From Guillardia theta CCMP2712 (taxonomy: Eukaryota > Cryptophyceae > Pyrenomonadales > Geminigeraceae), in assembly GCF_000315625.1 (NCBI RefSeq), contig NW_005434656.1, positions 231,741 through 295,740 on the forward strand: a stretch of DNA of 64,000 bases. The letters run 5' to 3'. Below are positions 1 to 10,106 of the stretch, piece by piece; positions within the stretch are counted from its first letter, which is position 1; each line of letters opens with the position of its first letter. Both the position numbers and the translations under genes were made by a program. The notes below the pieces were generated by a model that was not told the DNA's origin, made no database searches, and saw only the letters and a program-made list of their open reading frames with translations.

Positions 1-1279
1 CTTCAAACAGCCATGTTTGACCAGTACCCTACCCTTCAATTCGGCTGCTGTATTCCGATCGTACCCCTTCTTCTTTTACCCTACCCCTTCAGATGATATC
101 CTTACTACCCCGTGGTCCTAGATGGAAAGCAACGTATTCACCCCTATGACCCGCATATCAACCTCTACCCCACCCCTACCGTCGTCGTTTACCACCTCGC
201 CTACCGACCCAGGTACCCACTACCCCCTTCGGATATCACCCACCCTACCTACTGAGAAAGTCAATCGGGACAAGTTACCCCACCCTTCACTCCAAAATTG
301 TACCCTTACCCCTGAATGAAATTATTAACCCCTCTTTTTCATAGTAAAGTCATCGAATCCAGGGTACCTGAGCGTTGAATAGACCACCCTCCACCCCTGT
401 ATCTTATACCCCTACCCCCAAGATACAGCCCACCCCGAATAGGAGGTCAGGACGGGCATCAACGGCGTCGAATTACCGTTACAAGGCATCTGACCGTTAC
501 CCCCTAAAGATTCGTGATGTGCGGACGCAGCGCTATGAGATGAGATGAGGTCAGTGAGGAGGGAGGAAGAGGAGGAGGAGGGAGGGAGAGGAGGAGGGAG
601 GGAGAGGAGGAGGAGGGAGGGAGAGGAGGAGGAGGGAGAGGAGGAGGGAGGGAGAGGAGGAGGGAGGGAGAGGAGGAGGGAGGGAGAGGAGGAGGGAGGG
701 AGAGGAGGAGGGAGGGAGAGGAGGAGGGAGGAGAAATACCACAGGATGGCAGGAGACGAGGTGGATGGAGTCCGTGGGTGTTGGTGGAGGTAGGAGATAG
801 GAGAGGAAGGAAAAGAAGGGGAGAAGGAGGCGAAGAATTCCAGGAATGATTCCCCATCAGTTATATGGATGTTGATGTTGATGTCAGCCTGCCGACTTGA
901 TTGCGAAAGTGAGTGAACGAGGGTCAGGAAGTGATGAATTGTCACTGGAAGGGATCGGGGGGAGACTGGGCTGCAAAAGTGAGGGGAACGAAGTGAGAAG
1001 AGGGAGTCTGTAATTGTAAAAGATGTATTATCAACTGTATGATCAATCGTCACACTGACAAAGAAGTCTGGCAGCCTTGGGCTTCTGACTTGTTTCATCG
1101 TTGCGTTTGAGTACAAGCTTCCGAGAAACCTTCCGGTACATTTAAGATCATTGCGTCACTTGCAAGTGAAGTTTCCTTAGCGATGTCTTGCAAGCTCGTC
1201 GTTTGATCGCCCTTTCAAGTCGTTGAGCTCGAGCAGCTGCAAGGACGTGAAGTTTTCAGTTGGGCACAAGAAATTTCCG
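1..1279. other. Intergenic left end: C-rich decayed repeat plus GGA tract
   Basis: No gene is supported here. Positions 1-440 are dense in words such as CCCTACCCC and TACCCCTT, and match in reverse complement the G-rich dispersed repeat seen near 14.7 kb and 58.6 kb. Positions 545-735 are a purine tract of GGA/GGGA units that creates long Pro/Ser or Glu/Arg ORFs with no family motif. The stretch 840-1279 lies just upstream of OGG1 and may hold its promoter; I see no clear core element. Confidence 0.6.
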
Positions 1280-2844
1280 ATGACGATGAAGATGAAGAGA
1301 GAAGAAGAGAAGTATTGTGTGCGGAGGGTGTTTTTTTGCTGGTGAAGGTAGTTTCTCAGTGCTGGCGATGATGCTTCGAGCTGTTGGGTTCCGCTCAACG
1401 CCAAGAGAGCAGAGCTACGACTGGATGCGACCTTGATCTGCGGGCAGAGCTTCCGGTGAGAACAGATGGAGCAGCCAGAGAAAACACAGCGAGAAAAAGA
1501 TGGAGGAGGAGCGTTGGGTTGGAGGGAGGAGAAGGGAGCAGCAGGGAGAAGCAGGGAGGAGCAGGGAGCGAAGAAGCGAAGGAGCGGAGGAGCGAGGAGG
1601 GGGAGAGAGAGCATGCATGTTTGCTCGCAAGAAGGTTTGGGAGTGGAACAGGTTGGTGTGAAAGGATCGAGAAGAAGCTGGGGGAGGGCAAACGGCATGC
1701 GTGACTGCTGGTGGTGGCAGTTGGAAACAGACAGGAGAGGACGAATGGACTTGCGTGATATCAGGTGATAGGGAGAAAGAGGGGAAAAGGGAGGGGGGGA
1801 GAGGAGGTGGGGGTGGGAGGGGGAGGGGGAGAGGGGAAGGGGAGGGAAGGGGGAGGCAGGGAGGGGCAGGGAGGAGGAAGGAGGGAGGAGGGAGGAGGGA
1901 GGAGGGAGGAGGGGGAAGGAGGGAGTGACCGTGGTGCTAACAAGGACATAGATGCTCTTGTATCACTGAAGCAAACAGAAGACGACGTGCTCGGTTTGTT
2001 GCTCCTGATACTCCAGAGGGAGACAGTGACAGGCTTTCTGTGCAGTAACAACGTACATGAAGCATGAAGCCGCTGCAAGCAAGTTGAAGGGGAGAGCGGG
2101 AGAGGAGGGGGGAGAGGAGACGGACGTCAAAAGGACTCGACCGAGCGAGAGCTTGATGACGAGCATGAGGGATTATTTCGGACTTTCGACACCGCTGGAA
2201 CCGCTTTACAACGAATGGGTGAGATGAAAAAGAAGATGATAGATATGTGTGAAACAATCCTTGCTCTGTTTGTACAAGAGAACGTACACTTCTCTTGTCC
2301 TTTCCATCCTTGCTATCTGTTTTGTTGTCCTTGTTTGCTCGCCTACTTTGCTCTGTCTGACTATCTTATCCTTATCCTTGTCCGCTCAGTCGAAAGCCGA
2401 TGCGCAATGGGGCCAGCTCGCAGTTGCCTTCCCAGGACTTCGGGTGAAAATCTTAACCTGTTGACATCATGTTGTCTTTTCTTGTATCGTTCTCTGTCAT
2501 CGCTGTTCAGCTTCGTGAGCCTTTTTTCCTTGATGTATGAAGTCCAGTTGATCTTCAATTCGTGCTACATCCTTAAAACTCCTGGTCTTGCCCTACCTCC
2601 TGCTCCTCCTCCTGCTCCTGCTCCTCCTGCTCCTGCTCCTGCTCCTGCTCCTCCTTCCCGAGTCATCGATGTTCGCTCTACATTTCTGCTTCCAGCAATC
2701 TTGCGCATTGCTCGTTCGAGGCTTCTTCTCCTCACCGGCTTTTTCTCGGCAGGTCCTTCGGCAAGATCCAGTGGAATGTCTTTTCTCGTTCATTTGCAGC
2801 TCCAACAACAACATTGCAAGAATTACATTGATGGTGATTTTTCA

Positions 2845-2886
<42 letters not shown>

Positions 2887-3254
2887 CTCCTCCTCCTCCT
2901 CGTCCAAATCTTCCTCGTCCTCCTCGTCCTCGTCCCCCCTTTCTCGTTCTTGTCCTTGTCCTCCTTGCAACCGACCTGACGCTTTCGATCGGCATAGATC
3001 GACAGGCTCTGCAGCAAGTACGGGAAAAGGCAAGTTCAATCATTGAGAGGAAGGAAGAGCAGAGTCTGCAAGTGAAGTGGGAAGTGGCAGAAGTTGAGAC
3101 GAGGAGAGACGAGACGACAACAGGAAGACACTTATTGAGATTATGCTGACTTTGGTTTCAAGATTCGGGAGGTACAAGAACATCGAATTCTTTTCCTTCC
3201 CAAAGGTTTTCTTGCTCCTGCTCTTGCTCCTGCTCCTGCTCCTGCTCCTGCTCT

Positions 3255-3327
<73 letters not shown>

Positions 3328-3658
3328 CCCTCCCTCCTCCCAGCATCCCTCCTCCTTGCCCCTCCTCCTCCTCCTCCTCCTCCTTCTCCTTCTCCTCCTC
3401 GTCGGCTGATTTTTCTCCCTTGTGCAGCTCGAGAATCTTGCAAAGGCATCGGAAGAAGAATTGCGAGCGCTGGGTCGGCAAGTTTTGTCGTGACATGTGA
3501 TGTAACATGTTGAAAGGTCTCGGATATCGCTCAAAGTATGTTCACCGCACTGCCTCCTTCCTCGTTGATGAGGTACGTGTTGTCGTTGTCGGAGATGATG
3601 ATGATGATGATGATGGTGATGGTGATGGTGATGGTGATGGTGATGGTGATGGTGATGG

Positions 3659-3744
<86 letters not shown>

Positions 3745-4013
3745 GTGCTGGTGATGGTGCTGGTGATGATGATGATGATGATGATGATGGATATCATGAT
3801 GATGCTCCACTTTATCCTCACCCTCCTCCTTGTCCTCCTTGTCCTCCTTGTCCTCCTTGTCCTCCATCTCATTCACGTTCTCCTTGCTATGTTTGTCTCC
3901 CTCATCGTGTCAGTCAGGGAGGAGAGCCATGGCTCTTCGATCTTCGTAACGTCGATCACAAGGAGGCGCAAGCAGCTCTCCAGCAACTCCACGGTAATGA
4001 GAATGAGGAAGAG

Positions 4014-4067
<54 letters not shown>

Positions 4068-5097
4068 GAAGAGGAAGAGGAAGAAGACGAAGAAAAGGAG
4101 GAAAAGGAGAAAGAGGAGGGGGAGGCAGGGGAAGGCAGGAGGAGGCGGGAGGAGCAGGAACAGCAAGAGCATTAGCAGCATTAGCATCAGGAGCAGGAGG
4201 CGGGAGGAGCAGGAGGAGGGGGAGCGGGAGCGGGAGGAGGTCTGCAAGATGAGTGTGTGAGCAGGGGTGGGTGCGAAGGTTGCAGACTGCGTGTGCTTGT
4301 TTTCGCTCGACAAACCTTGTGCGATCCCTGTGGACACCCACGTCTGGCAGATCACCGTGAGGTAGTACTGGAGGAGAGAGGGAGAGAGGGAGGAAGAGGG
4401 AGGGAGGCACGCGGAGGAGACGGACGGAGGAGACGGACGGAGGAGACGGACGGAGAGGGAGGAGAGGGAGGGAGAGAAGCGGGAGGGGAGGGAGGGAGGG
4501 AGGGAGGGAGGGAGGAGCTGAAGTTTCTGCTGGTAGGGAGTTGGATCCTTCCTTGGCGGAAACGAAGAGTTTGACTCCCAAGATCTATCAGGTTTCTTCT
4601 TGTTGTTCTCATTCACCTTTCTCCCTTCAGATCAGATTCTTCATCCGTCCCTCCTCTCCTCCTCCTTCCTCCCTCCTTCTACTCTTTCATCCTCCCCTCC
4701 TTCCCCTCGATCTCCGTGCTCCGTCCTTCCTTCCTCACTCTCGATTCCTGCTTCGCTGCTCTCCCGTCTTCTTCCTCACTCTCGCTCAGCGCGTTGGAGA
4801 TCTTTGGAGGAGCCGCTACGGAGAGCATGCGGGTTGGGCCCACACGATCCTGTTTGCTGCCGATCTATCCAAGTTCAAGACGAGAAAGTAGGAGGGAGGA
4901 GGGAGGAGGGAGGAGGGAGGAGGGAGGAGGGAGGAGGGGGAAGGGAGGAGGGAGGAGGGAGGAGGGAGGAGGGGGGAGGGGGGAGGGAGGAGGGAGGAGC
5001 TAATTTGAGCTGCAGGGAGGAAGCTCTGGGTGTAGAGAGCGACAAGCCCAAGTCTTCGAGGTCTCCAAAGAAGAAGCAGAAGGTGGAGGACCTGTGA
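1280..5097 (+). CDS. OGG1: 8-oxoguanine DNA glycosylase/lyase OGG1, 16 exons
   Basis: Base-excision repair enzyme of the HhH-GPD superfamily that removes 8-oxoguanine from DNA and can cut the abasic strand. Exons: 1280-1311, 1360-1455, 1721-1764, 1952-1993, 2046-2218, 2390-2443, 2753-2833, 2998-3029, 3163-3205, 3428-3473, 3517-3572, 3918-3993, 4265-4356, 4541-4591, 4790-4887, 5016-5097; every junction keeps frame and gives 365 residues (human 345). Recognisable blocks: GQSFRWKQ (oxoguanine-pocket region), [29 protein letters not shown], then the helix-hairpin-helix GVGAKVADC with the Schiff-base Lys263 and PVDTHVW with the catalytic Asp282, spaced 19 apart as in human K249/D268. The C-terminus [10 protein letters not shown] looks like a nuclear localisation signal. 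Intron 8 has a GC donor (3030). Introns are filled with microsatellites. The N-terminal exon ([11 protein letters not shown]) is the least certain part. Confidence 0.92.
2850..2912. repeat. CTCGTC/CTC hexamer-like microsatellite in OGG1 intron 7
   Basis: Tandem CTCGTC grading into CTC triplets, between OGG1 exons ending at 2833 and starting at 2998. It makes open frames of Ser, Arg/Thr or Glu/Asp runs on both strands, which are not genes. Confidence 0.85.
3211..3327. repeat. CTCCTG hexamer array in OGG1 intron 9
   Basis: About 19 near-perfect CTCCTG/CTCTTG units, lying between exons ending at 3205 and starting at 3428. Translates as poly-Leu, poly-Glu/Gln or Gly/Ala ORFs that have no independent support. 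Confidence 0.9.
3594..3790. repeat. Compound GAT / GGTGAT / GCT array in OGG1 intron 11
   Basis: Consecutive blocks of GAT, GGTGAT, GCT (about 13 units) and again GAT/GGT, inside the intron 3573-3917. On the minus strand it reads as poly-His followed by poly-Gln; the flanking sequence is spliced out of OGG1, so these are not coding. Confidence 0.9.
4014..4068. repeat. GAGGAC hexamer array in OGG1 intron 12
   Basis: About 8 GAGGAC units near the start of intron 3994-4264, followed by GGA/GGAAGA-rich purines up to the acceptor at 4264. Confidence 0.85.
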
Positions 5098-5672
5098 TGA
5101 AGAAGCAGAGCGAGGAGAGAGGAGGAGAGAGGAGGAGAGAGGAGGAGAGAGGAGGAGTGGATCGAGGGGGAGAAGATATCGGAGAGGAGGAGGAGGAGGA
5201 GGAGGAGGAGGAGGAGGAGGAGGAGGAGGAGGAGAAAGACGAAGGAGTAATCACGGAGGAGAAATCTCAAATTCTTTTGACTGGGATCTCATAATAATTT
5301 TGCTTTCACTGTACATGTTAAAGTTCAAACCTTCACACTGCCGGCTCCTCCAACTGAGTCAAAACCTCAAGGTCCCCCTCGTGCCCTCCCTCCTTCGCTC
5401 TCGCTTCCCCATCCCCTGTTCCTTCCTCCTCCTCCTTCCTCCTTCCTCCTCTCCTCTTCACTTCCCTGCGCTCTCCCTTTCTCCTTGCTCCCGTCCTTCA
5501 AGCATCTTTCTTCCTTTGCCTCTCCTCCCTCTGACTCTCTGCTCTTCTCTCTTCTCCTTCCTGTCTCATGCTCTCTCACCCTGTTCTGCCTTCTCCCTCC
5601 CCTGTCCTGTCCTGTCCTGTCCTGTCCTGTCCTGTCCTGTCCTGTCCTGTCCTGTCCTGTCCTTCCCTGCCT
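5098..5672. other. Convergent intergenic segment
   Basis: Lies between the OGG1 stop and the 3' end of the K+ channel gene. It contains a GGAGAGA/GAG purine tract (about 5110-5235), a pyrimidine-rich stretch (5380-5600) and a pentanucleotide array. No coding homology seen. Confidence 0.7.
5601..5662. repeat. CCTGT pentanucleotide microsatellite, about 12 copies
   Basis: Perfect CCTGT units end 11 bp before the stop codon of the minus-strand K+ channel gene, so they lie in or near its 3' UTR. Confidence 0.95.
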
Positions 5673-8475
5673 TCAATCGTGGTTCCTCATCGTTGGCGAC
5701 TGATGATGTCGAGCAGCTCCATGCGAGTGTCTCCTCCTCTCCTTTATCTCATCCACCGATGTCTGCAGCATGTCCACCTTCTCCTCCAGCTTGTGCACGA
5801 CCTGCAGCACCTGCCGTCCTCGGTCAGAACCCACCTGTACCCCAGCTGAGCTGCATCACCTGCGACAAGCTCGCCTGCATCTGGAGCAAGAGGCCCTCGT
5901 CTTATCAGGTGTCAGCGCAACAGCAAACGTGAAAAAACCTCATCGCTCACCTATCAATGCCACCGGGTTGCTGCAAACAAGATCAGCAATCTCCTCCTCC
6001 TCCTCCTCCTCTTCCTCCTCCTCCTCCTCCTCCTCATGATCATGCTCCACAACGCGATCTCTCTCTTCATCTCACCCGGCCTCGTTCCCCCCGACTTGTC
6101 CCTGCCGTGTTGGCAACTTGTGTCGGTCGATGGGAGAACCGTGCTGGGGGCTCGCAGGCCTCGGCGGGGAGGCGATGGCAGCAGACTGCCTGTGCTGCTC
6201 GGCAAGAGAAAGATTACTCTGATGGAACCTGCGCAGAGCTTCTATGTCGAGGTAGAAGGTGCGGTAGAGCCGATCCTTCTCCTCCTCGAAGCTCGCGAGC
6301 CCCTTGTTCGTCCTGCTGTACACCGAGCTCCTCCTCCTCCTCAGGTACGACATGCTGATCCTCCTCTCCTCGACACACCCGAAGGCCACGAAGCGCTTCC
6401 TCCTCCACCACAGCTGGATGATCCGGGCCGCCGACTCAAGGACGCGGCATCGGAGGTGGTTCAGGTCCATCTTGTTGAGCAGGAACTGCTCGTCCTCGCT
6501 CAGTTGCAGCGTCTGCGTTATGCTCGCCGTGATGAACGCGACGATGATCGGGCCCACGGACATGGCGGCGCATGAGGCGAACCTGCCGAAGTGAGTGACG
6601 GGGACGACGTCACCGTAACCAACCTGAGAGGATGAAGCAAGTCAGCGAAGGCTGCTCCGATCTCCACTTTCTCCTCCTGCTCCTCTCCTCGTCCTCCTTC
6701 TCAACGGGTCCCTCCTCCGGTTCTCCCCTCGTCGTCTCCTCCCCACGACCTTGAAGAACTTTAGTCTACTCTCGAGCCCTTACCCTTTTTCACGACCTTT
6801 TCTCACTTGTAACTCCTTGTACCCACCTCCTGTTTCCCTTACAGACCGTCCTACTTCCCTCCCCTCCCCTCCCCTTTCCTTCACTCCTTCCCCTCCCTCC
6901 TCCTTCCCCCCCCTCCTCCTTCCCCTCCCTCCTCCTTCCCCTCCCTTCCCTTCCTCTGTCCCCTCCCTTCTCTCCTCCTCTTCCTTCCACATCCTACCGT
7001 AGTAAGAGTCACGTACACGACCCACATCTGATCCCAGAGGTACGTGCTGTGCTCCTGGTACGCGGGGCCCTCGGCGATCCGGATGAAGTAGGTGATGGTG
7101 AGGATGACGCAGACGGTGAGGAAGGAGATGATAGAGATGGGATGGCGTTTGATCGCAACCTTCACCGCCAGCAGCCGGAATGAGAGGAGACTCTGTTGAA
7201 CCATCTTGATCGTCTGCTGATCCCTGAGCATGTACGATTCCTGCATGCTGCCGTTACAGGAATTCCGTGGGAGCGGGACGAGCAGGAGGAAAGAAAAGGA
7301 AAAGGGGGGCGACGAGGACCATGAGGACGACGAGGAGGAGGAAAGAAAAGGAGTGGAGGAGCATGACGAGGAGGATCAGCAGGATCAGAGGAGGAGGAGG
7401 AGGAGGAGGATCAGGAGGAGAAGCAGAAGCAAGAGGAGGAGGAGATCAGGAGGAGGAGATCAGGAGGAGGAGATCACCTCCAGGTTGAAGTAGCGGAATT
7501 GAACTTTCATATGGACCCATCGCCAGGCATGGTACAGCCTCAGCAGCATCAGAGCGCATAGGATAGACTCTAGCCTGTAGTAGACGGTCGTCCCGGACAT
7601 CTCGAGAGGACAGTCGTAGTTGAGGAAGGGCACGGTGTGGACGGCATTGATGAGGAGCTCGAGGTAGAGCCCCAGCCTCGACCCGATGCTGAGGCTGAAT
7701 GCCTTGGGCATTCCCTTCCCTCCCTCTGCCAGCTGTTTTCGATCCTTCATCAGCAGGGACTCCTTGGACGACTCCAGCTGGGTTGTCAACTTGTACTGCA
7801 CGATGACAAGGCCCATGATGACGGCTGTCATCAGACTCTGGACCAGCTTGAGGAAGTCGGCGATTGGTTTGTTGCACTTGCGGGGATTCTTGCTGAGGGA
7901 CTCCATGTACTTCTCCTCCTCTGCGGTCAGAGAACGGTCGATGTAGTCTCCTGAGACACAGAGCTCGTTGATCATCACTCCCAGGAAGAGAGAGAGGACG
8001 GCAAGGACCGCCAGCAGCGTCTGCCTGCTCTTCAGCATCGCCGTCAGCTCTCGGATCTGACGCTGCTCCTTCGTGTGAGTCATCATGAGAGTCGCAACAG
8101 CCTCCTGCGAGCTCTTCAAGTCAGAACCAACATGAGGCGTCAACGAGCAAGGGCGACCTCGACCACGTGCCTCGGCGGCTTCATCTTGCTCTGACGGATG
8201 CTTTCCCGTATTTTGCTCCTCATTCTCACTGAAGGTCGAATGCTCCCAGCGTCTGCAAGGAACGCTTCTCGCTTCAGCTGGAACTCATCCACCTCTCTGC
8301 TGGGGAAGACAAACTCTCCCTGCACCGAAGAGTTCTCGCTGGAGGAGTTCTCCTGCTGCGGTGCCCTCGGCATCTTTCTGCGCAGGCTGTATCGGTTGTC
8401 AAGCTTCGAAAACTTGGAGCGGTTGCGGGCCCAATCCTCCTCCTCCTCCTCCTCGTCGAGATGATTCATGCTCAA
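5673..8475 (-). CDS. Small-conductance Ca2+-activated-type K+ channel, 7 exons
   Basis: Six-transmembrane K+ channel subunit of the SK/KCNN type. Exons (minus): 8475-8158, 8113-7478, 7240-6998, 6623-6076, 5970-5951, 5900-5860, 5810-5673; total 647 residues with all junctions in frame. Visible order: hydrophilic N-terminus; S1 about 137-158; S2-S4 within residues 190-315, S4 carrying few Arg as in SK channels; S5 (HPISIISFLTVCVILTITYF); pore helix and selectivity filter TVGYGD at 399-404, split by an intron after Thr399; S6; then VLESAARIIQLWWRRKRF, which resembles both an IQ motif and the SK calmodulin-binding segment. Three short exons, including a 20-nt microexon, add a C-terminal coiled coil (HKLEEKVDMLQTSVDEIKE). 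Ca2+ gating through calmodulin is inferred from the family. Introns carry GA- or CT-rich repeats. Confidence 0.88.
7375..7474. repeat. GGA/GGAGATCA-rich array in K+ channel intron 2
   Basis: Purine-rich tandem units within intron 7241-7477, directly next to the splice donor of the channel gene. Confidence 0.8.
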
Positions 8476-9065
8476 ATACTGTTCCCCTGGCTCTCCGTCC
8501 CGGAGATCGTGCCAGCAACTCTGCAGCTCATGATTACACAGGCATCAAAACTCTCAATCCTGTAGTCCTCCATTACATTCAATCCATCCACGTCAACTCA
8601 TCGAGTTCAACCTCCCCGCAGGCCATTCCTCCCTTCCTCGCCTCTCTACTCCCTTCCTCGCCTCTCTACTCCCTTCCTCGCCTTCACCTCTTCTCCCTCC
8701 CCTTCCTCTCTCCCTTCCTCGCCTCTCGATACTCCCTTCTTCTTCTCCTTCCCCTTCCCCTTCCCCTTCTTCCTTCTCCTTCTCCTTCTCCTTCGCCTTC
8801 CCCGTCCTAGAAGCTCCCACACCGCCTGCTCTAGTCATCCATTGTTCTTTCTCTGTTGGCTAGCTCTGTCAATTCCCCAAGAGGGCACCTCGGGGCATGG
8901 CAATAATTTCCTAGTTGCAGAATAGAAAAATACCGAGAGATGGCCCCTTTCTTCTGTGGGAGTCAAATCAAATGCGACAACTTGTGAAAGCAAAATGACT
9001 TTCAAATCGTCAAGACATCCAAATTGCGACTGTTGGCTACTCAACTTTATGCACCAAAACACTCA

Positions 9066-9290
9066 ACGTGCTCCGCCGGCCCCCCGGGCCTTCCGGCCCG
9101 GACCCGGCGTCCGACTAGGCCTAGTACGTTCCGACCGATCACGATCCGATCAGTAGTACCGTCCGACGGGCCGTACCGCCGGGTCCGACCGGCCCGGCCC
9201 GCCGCCCGCACGACCGGGTTCACTGAGTCCACGCCCGGCCCGGGCCGCCGCCCGGGCCGGCCCACAGCCTGCCGGGCGGCTCAGCATGCA
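9066..9290. repeat. GC-rich GGCCC/GACCG island
   Basis: Dense in GGCCCGG, CCGGGCC and CCGACCG words, many of them palindromic, unlike the flanking DNA. Related islands occur at 29612-29815 and 49200-49490. Apparent ORFs are Pro/Gly/Arg-rich with no motif. Confidence 0.65.
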
Positions 9291-9336
9291 GTTTTGAGGC
9301 GGGCTCATTATGATCATGAAATATTTTGGAGGAGGG

Positions 9337-9617
9337 GTGGTCAGGAGCCGGTAGTATGGCTGGACAAGTTTTTTGCACCCCACCCTCAGCTGGTAGCCTC
9401 CAGAGACTAGGAGAGAGGGGTGATCAAATAATTGGGGGGTACATTGGGGGGTACATCCCCGATTCACTGGGGTCAATGTCACCGCTACCTTACTTCATGA
9501 CCCCTCCTCTCGACCTTGACCACCCCCCCATTTCACACTCACCTTACCGCCCCCTTGTCACTTGTTTTTTTTTTTTGGGCTCGAATTAGCGCCTCACGAC
9601 CGTTGGCGCCGAAAGGC
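9337..9617. repeat. Copy of dispersed G-rich repeat family
   Basis: Contains GGGGTGGTCAG, a near-identical pair of GGGGGGTACAT words, C-rich words and, at 9603-9617, TTGGCGCCGAAAGGC, which recurs exactly at 58669-58683 beside another copy. No terminal repeats or coding capacity seen. Confidence 0.55.
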
Positions 9618-10106
9618 GGGCGATTTTAAAATGCTCCTAGTGTCTAAGGGAAACAATAATTTTGTTCTAGTACTGCAGGACCATTATAAAATTCCAATGA
9701 CCAGTTATACATCGGAAGCGGTACTGGGACCTCCTTAAAAACTATTTTAAATACAAACATTTTAGCACTACCTGTCAGCAGCCACAGCGCTCCACACAGC
9801 AGGGTTCCCCCTTCCATGCTGGCGAGCAGGGCGCGGCAACGGCTCCTTCCCATCCCCCCTTGTGTCCACCTCTCAATGCTTCCCTTCCCCTGACGTCTCC
9901 TTCCGCGCTCTTTTCTCCCCCCCTGCAGTAACCCGCACTGTCACCCCTTATGACCGATTGGATGACACTCAATCGCACCACTCTTGCTTCCCACTCATCC
10001 TACTAGAAACCTCCCTTCTGCTCTCAACGGTCCCCCCCCTCTCTGTCGTCCATTCCTTCCGTAAGTCAATCTTCCATTGGCCTTCTCCGGTTCCTTGCAA
10101 CGAAGC

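Larger units (their letters stand above)
8476..10106. other. Divergent intergenic region with repeat remnants
   Basis: About 1.6 kb between the starts of the K+ channel (-) and the RelA/SpoT-like membrane protein (+). It contains CT-rich tracts (8630-8810, with three copies of a roughly 20-bp unit ending TCTCTACTCC), a GC-rich island (9066-9290) and a copy of the G-rich dispersed repeat (9337-9617). I see no supported gene. Confidence 0.7.

Noticed and set aside
1-440. Possible telomere or subtelomere at the window start
   Set aside because: CCCTACCCC-like words are irregular, never form a perfect tandem array, and the same words recur at internal sites, so a dispersed repeat fits better.
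3040-3876. Long minus-strand ORF with poly-His, poly-Gln and Arg-Ser runs
   Set aside because: It is the open reading of OGG1 intron microsatellites; the flanking exons on the plus strand carry conserved enzyme blocks with matched phases.
9024-9482. Pro/Gly/Arg-rich ORFs in the GC-rich island
   Set aside because: Only composition keeps the frames open; no start context, no partner exons, no motif.
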